From Deinococcus sp045062605 (GTDB taxonomy: Bacteria; Deinococcota; Deinococci; Deinococcales; Deinococcaceae), in assembly GCF_045062605.1 (NCBI RefSeq), contig NZ_JBJGDW010000001.1, positions 98,400-162,399 on the forward strand: DNA of 64,000 nt, in the 5' to 3' direction. Position 1 is the stretch's first letter, and the number at the start of each line of letters is the position of its first letter. The notes under the pieces were generated by a model. The model was not told the DNA's origin. It did no database searches and saw only the letters and a program-made list of their open reading frames with translations. A program made the translations under genes and the position numbers. This document shows, piece by piece, positions 1 through 11,809 of this stretch.

Positions 1-902
<902 letters not shown>

Positions 903-999
903 GGCTCAGCGCTCCGGCAACAGCAGATGGCGAACCCAATAGTGGATTCGCCGTCCTGCTTTGAATGTCTAGTCTCCTGGACCCGAAGCTGCCCCGGCT

Positions 1000-1809
1000 T
1001 CAGCGCGGCGGCGCACCCGGCAGATCAACGGCCTGCACGGACACCGGTTCCCCGAAGCGGGGGTACTTGCTGCCCAGGCTGGGTTTACCGCGTCCGCACA
1101 ACACCGTGATTTTCGGCTGGCCGCCCCCCCTAATCTCGGCCAGCGCCAGTCGGCCCGTCTCGTAGGCCCCCATATCGATGTACAGGTGACGGCCCAACCG
1201 GGCGGGCACCGGGACCGGGGTGTGGCCGTGAACGCTGTACACCACGCCGTCGGGCATGGGAAACGGTCCCTCGAAGGGGCGCAGCCACAGCGCCGCCGTC
1301 ATGGCGTCCGGGTACTGCTGGTGGCGCACCGGGGGCGAGGCGTGGGCGATCAGCACGCTAGGGGTGGCGGGGGGCTGGTCATGAACCGCGCCGTCCTCGG
1401 TGACATAGACCACCCGGCCCAGGTCCTGCAAGTACTCCTCAAGCAGCGCTGGGAACTGCTCCAGCGTCAGGCCGCCCAGTTCGCTGCGGACCGTCTCGCC
1501 CCCCGCGCGCATCCACGAGCGGAAGCCCTCGATGGCGCGGCGATAATCGCCCATGTCGTGGGTGCCCAGATACTGCCGGTACCAGCGCAGGCCCGAGGCC
1601 GCCATCAGCTCGTGGTTGCCCATCAGCAGCGTGGCGCGGCCTTCCTTTTTTAGGTCCAGCAGTTTTTCCACTACCTTCATGCTGCGCGGTCCCCGGTCGA
1701 TCGCGTCACCCAGGCTCACGAAATACGCTTCCGGGTACTCGGCTAGGGCAGCGTCCAGCAGGTCCGGCCTGCCGTGTAGATCCGGGATCACCACCACCTG
1801 ACGGGTCAC
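1000..1809 (-). CDS. Metallophosphoesterase of the PPP / ApaH-like family
   Basis: A 269-residue calcineurin-like phosphoesterase. The metal motifs are in order: DLHG (residues 10-13), GDAIDRGP (34-41) and GNHE (64-67), with later histidines in SVHGHTP. This is the layout of PPP serine/threonine phosphatases and symmetrical diadenosine tetraphosphatases; the substrate cannot be read from sequence. The GTG start overlaps the stop of the upstream small gene by four bases (GTGA), so the two are translationally coupled. No signal peptide, so it is probably cytoplasmic. Confidence 0.82.
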   Translation of the reverse strand: MTRQVVVIPDLHGRPDLLDAALAEYPEAYFVSLGDAIDRGPRSMKVVEKLLDLKKEGRATLLMGNHELMAASGLRWYRQYLGTHDMGDYRRAIEGFRSWMRAGGETVRSELGGLTLEQFPALLEEYLQDLGRVVYVTEDGAVHDQPPATPSVLIAHASPPVRHQQYPDAMTAALWLRPFEGPFPMPDGVVYSVHGHTPVPVPARLGRHLYIDMGAYETGRLALAEIRGGGQPKITVLCGRGKPSLGSKYPRFGEPVSVQAVDLPGAPPR

Positions 1810-2087
1810 GGCTGCTCTCCCGCCTCTTCACCGGAGCTGGTTTCATCGGTGAAGTCCAGCAGCGTCTGCTTGCTGCGTTCGCGCAGGACTCGTGCGCCGT
1901 CCGGGTCCGGCGTGAAAGTCACGGTGCCGCCCACCACGTCCACCCGGTAGGCCGCGCCGTCCGCAGCAGCGGGCAGCCACTCGGCAGGCATCTGGAAGGT
2001 GCGGCCCCGCGTGTCCTCTACATCGGCCAGGCCCGCGTCCTCGTCCAGCACATCGATCACCAGCAATTCTTCGGCGTTCACGCTCAT
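1806..2087 (-). CDS. Conserved small acidic protein, unknown function
   Basis: A 93-residue protein beginning MSVNAEELLVIDVLDED and ending in an acidic tail (DETSSGEEAGEQP). I do not recognise a family. The start is set by a TAGACT box seven bases upstream, the leaderless arrangement seen across this window; a start nine codons earlier lacks such support. It overlaps the phosphoesterase behind it by four bases and is probably its operon partner. The middle (VEDTRGRTFQMPAEWLP) suggests a small beta-rich fold, but this is only impression. Confidence 0.6.
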   Translation of the reverse strand: MSVNAEELLVIDVLDEDAGLADVEDTRGRTFQMPAEWLPAAADGAAYRVDVVGGTVTFTPDPDGARVLRERSKQTLLDFTDETSSGEEAGEQP

Positions 2088-2094
2088 CTGCGGC

Positions 2095-2100
2095 AGTCTA
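2095..2100 (-). promoter_or_regulatory. Leaderless -10 box (TAGACT)
   Basis: TAGACT with seven bases to the ATG at 2087. It lies back to back with the TAGGCT box of the divergent gene at 2181. Confidence 0.55.
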
Positions 2101-2167
2101 GCGTTCCAGTTCATACAGTTCGCTGACCTGCATCCTTCGGGGGACGCCCTGCCCCCAGCAGGGGGGA

Positions 2168-2173
2168 TAGGCT
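2168..2173 (+). promoter_or_regulatory. Leaderless -10 box (TAGGCT)
   Basis: TAGGCT with seven bases to the ATG at 2181. There is no Shine-Dalgarno sequence. Confidence 0.55.
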
Positions 2174-2180
2174 GCGCGGC

Positions 2181-3074
2181 ATGTCTGCCTCCCGCCCCCG
2201 TGGCCCCCACCTGACCCGCCGCCGCGTGCTGCGCGGGCTGGCAGGCACTGGCCTGGGCGTGGCGGCGCTGGGCGGTATGGGCGCGGCGCAGGCGTACCAG
2301 TTCGGTGTGACGCACCACACCCGCGCGCTGCCGGGCCTGACGCGGCCCCTGCGGGTGGCCTTTCTGACCGATCTGCATTTTGGGCTGTTCATCTACGGCG
2401 GCAGTGTGCGCGCCTGGGTGGACGCCACCAACGCCGCGCGCCCGGACCTGATCGTGCTGGGCGGCGATCAGATGGACTACCGCGCTGACGAAGCACCGGC
2501 CGCCCTGCTGGCCGAGTTAAAACGCCTGAAGGCCCCGCTGGGCGTGTACGGCGTGTGGGGCAACCACGATTACGGCAGCTTCGGCAAGTATTACAGCCCG
2601 CACTACGGCCCGCGCCGCCCCGACTGGCCGCAGCGCCGCGAAGCCCTGCGCGCCGCCTACGCCGAGGTGGGCGTAACCATTCTGAGAAACGAGGGGCGTA
2701 GCGTGCGGGATGACCTGTATCTGGCCGGGGTGGACGACTTGTGGGAGGGCAAAGTAGACCTGGGGGCGGCACTGGCCGGAAAGCCCTCAGTGGGGGGAAC
2801 GCTGCTGATCAGCCACAACCCCGATCTGCTGCCGGACCTGCCCCCTGGCCTGGGACTGGTCCTGAGCGGCCACACCCACGGCGGTCAGATTCGGTTGCCG
2901 CTGATCGGCGCTCCGGTGGTGCCCAGCAAATATGGACAGCGGTACGCGATGGGCTGGGTCACTGGGGCGCACGACACGCCCGGTTATGTCGGCCGGGGCC
3001 TGGGCCTCAGCGGCGTGCCCCTGCGCAACCTGTGCGAGCCGGAGATAGCGGTGTTCAATCTGATGCCGGGCTGA
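2181..3074 (+). CDS. Tat-exported metallophosphoesterase (YkuE/YaeI type)
   Basis: A 297-residue protein. Residues 12-18 (TRRRVLR) followed by a hydrophobic Gly/Ala-rich stretch form a twin-arginine signal, so it should be exported folded. The calcineurin-like metal motifs follow: LTDLHFG, GGDQMD, GNHDYG and GHTHGG. YaeI/YkuE proteins of this type act on phosphodiester bonds at the membrane surface; the substrate here is unknown. The leaderless TAGGCT box fixes the start. It is divergent from the small-protein/phosphoesterase pair, so two unrelated phosphoesterases sit side by side. Confidence 0.85.
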   Translation: MSASRPRGPHLTRRRVLRGLAGTGLGVAALGGMGAAQAYQFGVTHHTRALPGLTRPLRVAFLTDLHFGLFIYGGSVRAWVDATNAARPDLIVLGGDQMDYRADEAPAALLAELKRLKAPLGVYGVWGNHDYGSFGKYYSPHYGPRRPDWPQRREALRAAYAEVGVTILRNEGRSVRDDLYLAGVDDLWEGKVDLGAALAGKPSVGGTLLISHNPDLLPDLPPGLGLVLSGHTHGGQIRLPLIGAPVVPSKYGQRYAMGWVTGAHDTPGYVGRGLGLSGVPLRNLCEPEIAVFNLMPG

Positions 3075-3125
3075 ATGTGGTGCAGCAAGCTTCCGCTTTA
3101 CTAAAAAAAGTGCTTTAATCCGTAT

Positions 3126-3695
3126 ATGAACTCTAATCCAGGTGCGATCACCCCCGCCGTCCTGATGCCCCGCCAGCACGTTCCGGCGCTGGACGTGCCG
3201 CTGGTGTCGGGTGGGCGTTACACGCTGGGCCAGAATCCCGGCGAGAATTTCGATCTGATCGTGTTCTACCGGGGCCTGCATTGCCCGGTCTGCGCCAAGT
3301 ATCTGCTGGAGCTGGAGCGGCTAACCGAAAAATTCGCGGAGCGCGGCGTACGAATTGTAGCCGTCAGCAGCGACGGCGAGGAACGCGCCCACAAGATGGC
3401 GGAGAAGGTGGGAGGCAAGGGGATCGAGTTCGGCTACGGCCTGGGCCTGGAAACTGCGCGGCAATGGGGGCTATTCATCAGCGCCTCGCGCGGCACCACC
3501 TCAATTGGCCTCGAGGAGCCAGACCTGTTCAGCGAACCCGGCGTCTTTCTGGTGCGCCCGGACGGCACGTTGTTCTACGGCTCGGTGCAGACCATGCCGT
3601 TTGCCCGCCCACCCTTTGGTGATCTGCTGGGCGCGGTGGGCTTCGCGCTGGACAAGAATTACCCGGCGCGGGGAGAGTACGGCGGGGCGGTATAA
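3126..3695 (+). CDS. AhpC/TSA-family peroxiredoxin-like protein
   Basis: A 189-residue thioredoxin-fold protein. The active-site region reads YRGLHCPVCAKYL with cysteines at 53 and 56; the first is the expected peroxidatic cysteine, and the CxxC layout matches peroxiredoxin-like proteins more than classical 2-Cys AhpC. The conserved PGVFLVRPDGTLFYGS strand is present. It probably reduces peroxides with a thiol donor; the donor is not identifiable. An AT-rich stretch with TTTAAT six bases before the ATG suggests a leaderless start. Confidence 0.8.
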   Translation: MNSNPGAITPAVLMPRQHVPALDVPLVSGGRYTLGQNPGENFDLIVFYRGLHCPVCAKYLLELERLTEKFAERGVRIVAVSSDGEERAHKMAEKVGGKGIEFGYGLGLETARQWGLFISASRGTTSIGLEEPDLFSEPGVFLVRPDGTLFYGSVQTMPFARPPFGDLLGAVGFALDKNYPARGEYGGAV

Positions 3696-3845
3696 ACCGG
3701 GCTTGAGCTGGGGTCCCCGGCCCCAGTGGTCCGACACAGCCAGAAGAATCTATAGTGACCTCTCGCAATGCCATAAAAAGCGGTGCAAAGGAATCATTTC
3801 AATCCTCTCCACCGCCTGTTCTATGTCTGTACCGATAGTCTGTCC

Positions 3846-4790
3846 TCAGCTCTCCGTGAAGGCCCCCAGCGCCCGGAAGCGCGCCGCCCGGCCCTTCTTC
3901 AACTGTTGCGGTGACTGCGCCATCAATTCGGCCAGATGGCGTCCCACGGCCTCACCCACGGCGGCGGCGGCCTCGTCCATATTCAGGTGCGCGCCGCCCG
4001 TGGGTTCGGGGATGACCTCTTCCACGATGCCCATATCCAGCAGATCGGGGGCCGTAAGCTTCAGTGCCTCGGCAGCCAGCGGGGCCTTGCTGGCATCCTT
4101 CCAGATGATGCTGGCCGCCCCTTCCGGAGAGATCACGCTGTACCACGCGTTTTCCTGAATCAGCACGCGGTTACCCACGGCCACGGCCAGCGCGCCGCCA
4201 CTCCCGCCCTCGCCGATCACGGCGCAGACCACTGGCACGCGCAGGCTGAGCATGCGGCGGATGCTCTCAGCAATCGCCCAACCCTGACCGCGTTCCTCGG
4301 CTTCCAGACCCGGATACGCGCCCTGGGTGTCCACCAGCGCCACCACCGGCAGCCCGAATTTCTCGGCCAGGTCCATCAGGCGCACGGCCTTGCGGTAGCC
4401 CTCAGGGTTGGCGCTGCCGAAACGGCGCTTGATCTTGGTCTTGGTGTCGCGGCCCTTTTGCTGAAGCAGCAGCATGACTGGCACGCCCATCCAGCGGGCG
4501 GGGCCGCCGATCAGTGCAGGATCGTCGCCAAAACGGCGGTCCCCGTGCAGCTCGGTAAAGCCGGTACACAGCCGGTCCACGTAATCCAGCGCGGTGGGCC
4601 TGCCGGGGGCGCGGGCCAGTTGCACCCTTTCCCAGCGCCCCGGCAGCCCGCTGGCCGCGCGCAGCCGCTGCACTTCCACCTTCAGCGGCGAGATGGAAGC
4701 GTCCAGGTTTTGCCCGGTGCGCTCGGCGGTGGCCTCCAGATCGCGCACGCGGGCCTCCAGCTCACGCAGAGCCTCAGGAATGCCGGTCAT
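3846..4790 (-). CDS. accA: Acetyl-CoA carboxylase carboxyltransferase, alpha subunit
   Basis: A 314-residue protein, close to the usual length of about 317. It carries the crotonase-fold core with DTQGAYPGLEAEERGQG and the oxyanion loop GEGGSGGALA. With AccD it transfers the carboxyl group from biotin to acetyl-CoA, the committed step of fatty acid synthesis. Its ATG overlaps the accD stop by four bases (ATGA), giving coupled translation of the two subunits. The downstream 150 bases hold no gene. Confidence 0.96.
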   Translation of the reverse strand: MTGIPEALRELEARVRDLEATAERTGQNLDASISPLKVEVQRLRAASGLPGRWERVQLARAPGRPTALDYVDRLCTGFTELHGDRRFGDDPALIGGPARWMGVPVMLLLQQKGRDTKTKIKRRFGSANPEGYRKAVRLMDLAEKFGLPVVALVDTQGAYPGLEAEERGQGWAIAESIRRMLSLRVPVVCAVIGEGGSGGALAVAVGNRVLIQENAWYSVISPEGAASIIWKDASKAPLAAEALKLTAPDLLDMGIVEEVIPEPTGGAHLNMDEAAAAVGEAVGRHLAELMAQSPQQLKKGRAARFRALGAFTES

Positions 4791-5641
4791 GCGCTGGCCT
4801 CGCGGCGGGTCAGCAGTCCCAGCAGGTTGGCCAGGTACGGACGCTGCTCACGGCGGTCCACCACGGCATCCACCATGCCGTGCGAAAGCAGAAATTCGGC
4901 CCGCTGAAAGCCCTCGGGCAGACTCTGGCGGATGGTCTGCTGGATCACGCGCGGCCCGGCAAAGCCGATCAAGGCCCCCGGCTCGGCCACGATCACGTCG
5001 GCGATGGTGGCAAAACTGGCGGTCACGCCCCCGGTGGTGGGGTCCGACAGGATGCTCACATAGGGCAGCCCCGCCTCGCTCAGCGTTTCCAGCGCCACAG
5101 TGGTCTTGGCCATCTGCATCAGGGACAGCGCGCTTTCCTGCATCCTGGCCCCCCCACTGGCGGTCACGATGATCAGCGGCGTACTGTGTTCGGCGGCGTA
5201 CTCGGCGGCGCGCGAAATTTCCTCGCCCACCACACTGCCCATGCTGCCGCCACTGAAGGCAAAGTCCATTACGGCCAGCGTCACGGGCAGGTTCAGGATG
5301 GTGCCGCCCCCGGTCAGGATCGCGTCGGGGCGGCCCGTCTTGGCCTGCGCGCGTTTCAGGCGGTCCGTGTACGCCTCGGTGTCGTGGAAGTTCAGCGCGT
5401 CCACAGGATGCACCTTACCAGACAGCGGCGTGAAACTGCCCTCGTCCAGCAGCACATCCACACGCTGGGCCGCGCCCAGACGCAGGTGGTGGCCGCATTT
5501 GGGGCAGACATAGGCGTTCAGAAGGAGATCGCGGTTGTAAATGCTCTCTTTGCATTGAGGGCATTGGGTCCATAACTCTGGCACGTCCGCGCCCGTCTGT
5601 TGCTGTGGGCGGCGGCGGCGGAAAAATCGGTCAAGCGCCAT
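4787..5641 (-). CDS. accD: Acetyl-CoA carboxylase carboxyltransferase, beta subunit
   Basis: A 284-residue protein. The N-terminal zinc ribbon has cysteines 27, 30, 46 and 49 (CPQC and CPKC), followed by the carboxyltransferase domain with SGGARMQES and GFAGPRVIQQT. It partners AccA in the cytoplasmic carboxyltransferase tetramer. A Shine-Dalgarno GGAGG lies about ten bases before the ATG. accD precedes accA with a four-base overlap, so the pair forms a two-gene operon. Confidence 0.96.
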   Translation of the reverse strand: MALDRFFRRRRPQQQTGADVPELWTQCPQCKESIYNRDLLLNAYVCPKCGHHLRLGAAQRVDVLLDEGSFTPLSGKVHPVDALNFHDTEAYTDRLKRAQAKTGRPDAILTGGGTILNLPVTLAVMDFAFSGGSMGSVVGEEISRAAEYAAEHSTPLIIVTASGGARMQESALSLMQMAKTTVALETLSEAGLPYVSILSDPTTGGVTASFATIADVIVAEPGALIGFAGPRVIQQTIRQSLPEGFQRAEFLLSHGMVDAVVDRREQRPYLANLLGLLTRREASA

Positions 5642-5775
5642 GCGGTTCAGTCCTCCGGTAAGTCTTTCTCTGGCCGCATTCTAGCGGCGTGGCCGCAGAA
5701 CAACTGCACCGGGTTCAGCAAATGCCCAAAATGCCGGTCAGGGGTTCCCTGGAGGCAACCTGAAACGGACAAGCC

Positions 5776-6288
5776 TCAGGGCTTCTTGTCCAGCCTGATG
5801 TCGCCCGGTCTGGCCTCACCCGATCTGACCTGGGCCGCCGGGGCATCACCCAGTTTGGTCTTGAGGTAATCGTCCAGTTGCGCCAGTTGCAGGTTGATGT
5901 CCTGCTGCAAGCCGTCGATCCGCGCGTTCACGGCCCTCAGCTCGCTACTGGTTTCACCCGTTCCCAGCGCATTAATGCGGGTGTCCAGGTGGCTGCGCAG
6001 TTCGGCAAAGCGGCTGCCTTCCTGGCTGTCCAGGCTGACCCGCAGCCCTTCCATATCGCGCAGCAACTTGGCGGTGTCGGCCTGGGCACGTAGGTTGCTG
6101 ATCCCTGCCCAGAAATAGAACAGCAGCGCGGAAAAGATGGCCGTGAGCAGCATGATCAGGCCAATGGGCGCGGTGACGTACTGGACGAAACCCAGGTTCA
6201 TCGGCTGCAAGGCCATCAGCGAACCGAAGTTCAGCACGGCGAAGATGAGGAGGAGGACGAGACCGGCGATCAGGACAATTGTCCGCAT
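5776..6288 (-). CDS. LapA-domain inner-membrane protein
   Basis: A 170-residue protein with two N-terminal membrane helices (about residues 3-24 and 40-63, ending LLFYFWAGISNLRAQ). A charged helical, probably coiled-coil cytoplasmic tail rich in heptad leucines follows. This is the architecture of LapA/YciS-type proteins, which in other bacteria act in envelope assembly; the role here is inferred only. The start MRTIV is chosen because a TAAACT box lies seven bases upstream; a GTG eleven codons earlier has no signal. Confidence 0.65.
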   Translation of the reverse strand: MRTIVLIAGLVLLLIFAVLNFGSLMALQPMNLGFVQYVTAPIGLIMLLTAIFSALLFYFWAGISNLRAQADTAKLLRDMEGLRVSLDSQEGSRFAELRSHLDTRINALGTGETSSELRAVNARIDGLQQDINLQLAQLDDYLKTKLGDAPAAQVRSGEARPGDIRLDKKP

Positions 6289-6295
6289 AGAGGGA

Positions 6296-6301
6296 AGTTT
6301 A
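6296..6301 (-). promoter_or_regulatory. Leaderless -10 box (TAAACT)
   Basis: TAAACT with seven bases to the ATG at 6288 of the LapA-like gene. Confidence 0.5.
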
Positions 6302-6407
6302 ACATCCCGCCCTGCCTGCACGGGGTGGGGGACTTTGCGAGACTTTTACACTTCTCGCTGACCCCTGGCCTCGGTAAATATCACGGTTCTCACCCAGGGC
6401 GGCGGGG

Positions 6408-6413
6408 TATCCT
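6408..6413 (+). promoter_or_regulatory. Leaderless -10 box (TATCCT)
   Basis: TATCCT with eight bases to the cutA ATG at 6422. The same hexamer and spacing occur at gltA. Confidence 0.55.
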
Positions 6414-6421
6414 GTGCGCCT

Positions 6422-6733
6422 ATGTCCCTCGTCGTGTTGGTTACGCTTCCCCCCGAACGGGCGCACGACATGGCCCGCACGCTGGTCGCCGAGCATCTGG
6501 CAGGCTGCGTCAACATTCTTCCCGGCGTCCAGAGCGTGTACCGCTGGCAGGGCGACGTGGCCGAGGACCCCGAGAGCATGCTATTGATCAAGACCAGTGG
6601 CGAGAAATACCCCGAGTTGGAGGCCCGGATTAAATCCTTGCATCCCTACGAGGTGCCTGAGATCATTGCTCTGCAATATGACCGCGCCCTGCCCGAATTC
6701 CAGAGCTGGCTGCGGGAAGCGCTAAACCCGTAG
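6422..6733 (+). CDS. cutA: CutA1 divalent-ion tolerance protein
   Basis: A 103-residue protein matching CutA1 over its full length. The hallmark stretches are LAGCVNILPGVQSVYRWQGD, LLIKT and HPYEVPEIIAL. CutA proteins are very stable cytoplasmic trimers linked genetically to copper tolerance, though their biochemical role is unsettled. The start is supported by a leaderless TATCCT box eight bases upstream. A strong bidirectional terminator follows. Confidence 0.93.
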   Translation: MSLVVLVTLPPERAHDMARTLVAEHLAGCVNILPGVQSVYRWQGDVAEDPESMLLIKTSGEKYPELEARIKSLHPYEVPEIIALQYDRALPEFQSWLREALNP

Positions 6734-6770
6734 GGGAGCGAGGACCGCTCCGGACTGCACTCAAGCACCG

Positions 6771-6810
6771 AAAAAGCCCCAACCGCGTTCCTGCGAGTCG
6801 GGGCTTTTCT
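6771..6810. terminator. Bidirectional intrinsic terminator
   Basis: A nine-base perfect stem (AAAAGCCCC with GGGGCTTTT) ends cutA on the plus strand and the cupin gene on the minus strand. Confidence 0.8.
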
Positions 6811-6836
6811 GGTCCTTCAGGCTGGGTCCGGCTCGC

Positions 6837-7175
6837 TTAACCTGCCTGTCCCGGCGTGGTGACTTCCACAGCAGTCAGGGTCTCGGTGACGCGGTATGTG
6901 TGCTCCGCGCCCTTCGGGACGCAGTAGCTGTCGCCCTCGCCCAGCATGATGGTCTGGCTGCCTAGCCTCAGTTCCACCTTGCCGCTGATGACATAGCCCA
7001 GCGTTTCGTAGTCGTTGGCGTGGGGCTGCTTGTCCTCGGTGTCGCTGGGCTGTTCGTTGTGCCACAGACGCATGCTGCCCTGCTGCCCGGCCACCAGATG
7101 GTGCTGACCGTCCTGGCCGTGCTTGGTTTCGGCACGGCTGACTTTGTACTGCTGGCTGCCACTGTTCTGGGTCAT
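6837..7175 (-). CDS. Small cupin-domain protein
   Basis: A 112-residue single-domain cupin. Metal-ligand style residues appear in HANDYETLGYVISG and in the second motif GDSYCVPKGAEHTYR. The family includes metal-dependent enzymes and sugar binders; no substrate can be assigned. The start MTQNSG is preferred because AGGGGAG lies upstream at ribosome-binding distance. A longer reading from 7235 lacks such a signal. Confidence 0.75.
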   Translation of the reverse strand: MTQNSGSQQYKVSRAETKHGQDGQHHLVAGQQGSMRLWHNEQPSDTEDKQPHANDYETLGYVISGKVELRLGSQTIMLGEGDSYCVPKGAEHTYRVTETLTAVEVTTPGQAG

Positions 7176-7253
7176 GGTCCCACTCTCCCCTCTGCGCGCC
7201 CAGACGAAGTGATGTGGCATTAAGGTGGCATTCATGGGGACTTGCCGGGACCT

Positions 7254-7694
7254 TTATACACCCTCGCCCTTTTCCCGCACCGGACGGGTCTGCCACGCCA
7301 GATACGCCGCGTAGACGTTGACCAGCGCGGCGGCCAGATGCCACAGCGGCAACTCGCCGCCCACCGCCCAGGCCAGCGCAGACGCGGCAGCCAGGGCGTT
7401 CAGACCCACGCCCACGCGGTAGGTCAGGCCCTCGTGCGGGGTGTCGTACATCGGGGTGCGGGCGTGCGGATCGTGCATGGACGTGATCGCCTCGGCATAA
7501 CGAATCAGCGTCAGGATGCCGAAGACCAGCAGCAGCCCGGCCAGCAGCATCACCGCCAGTCCCAGGTAGCGGCTGACATGTTCATAATCCAGCGCGCCCA
7601 GCGTGAAATGGGCCAGCGAACCCAGCACGCTGACCAGCGCCAGCCCCAGCGTTCGGGGCGTGCTGTAGTTGGGAGGATCGCCGAGGGCAGGCAT
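7254..7694 (-). CDS. Hypothetical integral membrane protein with four predicted helices
   Basis: A 146-residue protein with hydrophobic segments near residues 16-35, 44-66, 94-112 and 117-134. The ends are short and polar, and the C-terminus is charged (TRPVREKGEGV). I do not recognise a family. It lies alone, divergent from dnaG across about 260 bases. No convincing Shine-Dalgarno or TANNNT box is visible, so the start is uncertain. Confidence 0.6.
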   Translation of the reverse strand: MPALGDPPNYSTPRTLGLALVSVLGSLAHFTLGALDYEHVSRYLGLAVMLLAGLLLVFGILTLIRYAEAITSMHDPHARTPMYDTPHEGLTYRVGVGLNALAAASALAWAVGGELPLWHLAAALVNVYAAYLAWQTRPVREKGEGV

Positions 7695-7955
7695 AACGCG
7701 GCCCCTAGCTTGCCGCCTGCGCGGGTGCAGGGGATGAGCGCGGCGCGGGGAAAAACGTTAGGAGTCGCGCGGGGCCGTCCCAGCCGCAGCCGCAGCCGAC
7801 ACTCATGATTTCTGGCGTGTGGCACAGCCTTTTTCCCCTCTAGCCGCAGGGCATTCAGAAGGCGTACACTACGAGATCATGCCCGGACGGCTGCCCCCTC
7901 TTCTCGGGGCGGGTTTTCAGGGCGGGCGTGCAGCCCAGCGGGGAGGTGAGGACAC

Positions 7956-9731
<1,776 letters not shown>

Positions 9732-9744
9732 AGTAGAAGTCTAG

Positions 9745-9878
9745 TACGGACTCCGATTAGAAGGTGTTGAAAATACCTGAAAATCCGAGCGGAGCGAGAA
9801 GGAGAAAAACGGGTTCCGGGCGTGAAGTGTGGGAATCGGCGCTGTCCCGATTTCCGCACGAAACAGACGGAATCCGTA
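9745..9878 (+). repeat. Interspersed repeat, copy A (134 bp)
   Basis: Bounded by TACGGACTCCGATT on the left and CGGAATCCGTA on the right, which are imperfect inverted repeats of each other. Internal landmarks are GAGCGAGAAGGAG, TTCCGGGCGTG and GAAACAGACGG. The same order recurs at 41887-42020 and 50685-50862, and partly at 43116-43207. No coding capacity is conserved. Confidence 0.8.
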
Positions 9879-9957
9879 TAGCCGCATAACGGCGAGGAAA
9901 GGCATCTCCTGTTCCAACCCAGCAAATCGCCCTTTCTCTAACCTTCTCGTATGTACT

Positions 9958-9990
9958 AAAAAATCCCCCTCCCAGACCCGGAAGGGGGAA
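9958..9990 (-). terminator. Terminator of gltA
   Basis: On the minus strand a seven-base stem (TCCCCCT with AGGGGGA) is followed by six T, directly behind the citrate synthase stop. Confidence 0.75.
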
Positions 9991-10005
9991 ACCGCTGTCT
10001 CACGC

Positions 10006-11139
<1,134 letters not shown>

Positions 11140-11147
11140 GATAGCCG

Positions 11148-11153
11148 AGGATA
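11148..11153 (-). promoter_or_regulatory. Leaderless -10 box (TATCCT)
   Basis: TATCCT with eight bases to the gltA ATG at 11139. Confidence 0.55.
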
Positions 11154-11233
11154 GCACCGCCGCCTCAAGCGGTCAGATATGCGTCACGTTCCCGCCGGGG
11201 TAACAACCTTCATGTCGGGCGGCGGGTCGGCCC

Positions 11234-11239
11234 TACAAT
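11234..11239 (+). promoter_or_regulatory. Leaderless -10 box (TACAAT)
   Basis: TACAAT with eight bases to the tsaB ATG at 11248. Confidence 0.55.
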
Positions 11240-11247
11240 GCCCGGCG

Positions 11248-11802
11248 ATGACCGCCCCCGCTCAAGTCGTTCTGGCCCTAGACACCGCCACCCCCTACCT
11301 GACCCTGGCCCTGCGCTGGGAGGGAGGAGAACTGGCCTCCTCCAGAGAAGTGGGCCGGGCGCACGCCGAGGAATTGCCCGCCGCCACGCGCCAGTTGTTT
11401 GCGGAGGCGGGCCTGCCCTTTCGCGCCGATCTGATCGTTATCGGCACTGGTCCCGGCTCCTATACCGGCGTGCGCGTGGGGGCCAGTTACGCGCTGGGAC
11501 TGGGACGCGTCTGGGGCGCGGCGGTGCGCGGAGTCCCCACCCTAGAGGGTCTGGTCAGAGGTGAAAACGCTCAGGCCGTTTCGCTGGACGCCCGCAAGGG
11601 CAACGTCTACGGCGCGGTCTATGAGGTCAGGGGCGGCGCGGTGGAAAGCGTGCGCCATGCCCCGCAGAAATTCAGTCTGGAGGACTTTCAGGCGCTGATC
11701 GGCCCACTGCCCCACCAGCAGGACCTCGCGCCCGATGGTTTAGCGTTGCTGGAAGCGGGGCTGAGGCACGGGCAGCAGGAATGGGCGCTGGCCTACTTGT
11801 AA
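11248..11802 (+). CDS. tsaB: tRNA threonylcarbamoyladenosine biosynthesis protein TsaB
   Basis: A 184-residue ASKHA-fold protein starting VVLALDTATPYLTLAL, with the family loop GTGPGSYTGVRVGASYALGL. TsaB supports TsaD in making t6A37 on ANN-decoding tRNAs. It is shorter than E. coli TsaB (about 230 residues), mainly at the C-terminus; the conserved N-terminal dimerisation lobe is intact. The leaderless TACAAT box selects this ATG. tsaD and tsaE are not nearby. Confidence 0.88.
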   Translation: MTAPAQVVLALDTATPYLTLALRWEGGELASSREVGRAHAEELPAATRQLFAEAGLPFRADLIVIGTGPGSYTGVRVGASYALGLGRVWGAAVRGVPTLEGLVRGENAQAVSLDARKGNVYGAVYEVRGGAVESVRHAPQKFSLEDFQALIGPLPHQQDLAPDGLALLEAGLRHGQQEWALAYL

Positions 11803-11809
11803 CGCAGTT

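Noticed and set aside
903..999. GGCGAA..TTCGCC hairpin behind speA
   Set aside because: The six-base stem has no T-run and a long loop; too weak to call a terminator.
3709..3727. CTGGGG/CCCCAG hairpin behind the peroxiredoxin-like gene
   Set aside because: A six-base stem without a T-run; not reliable as a terminator.
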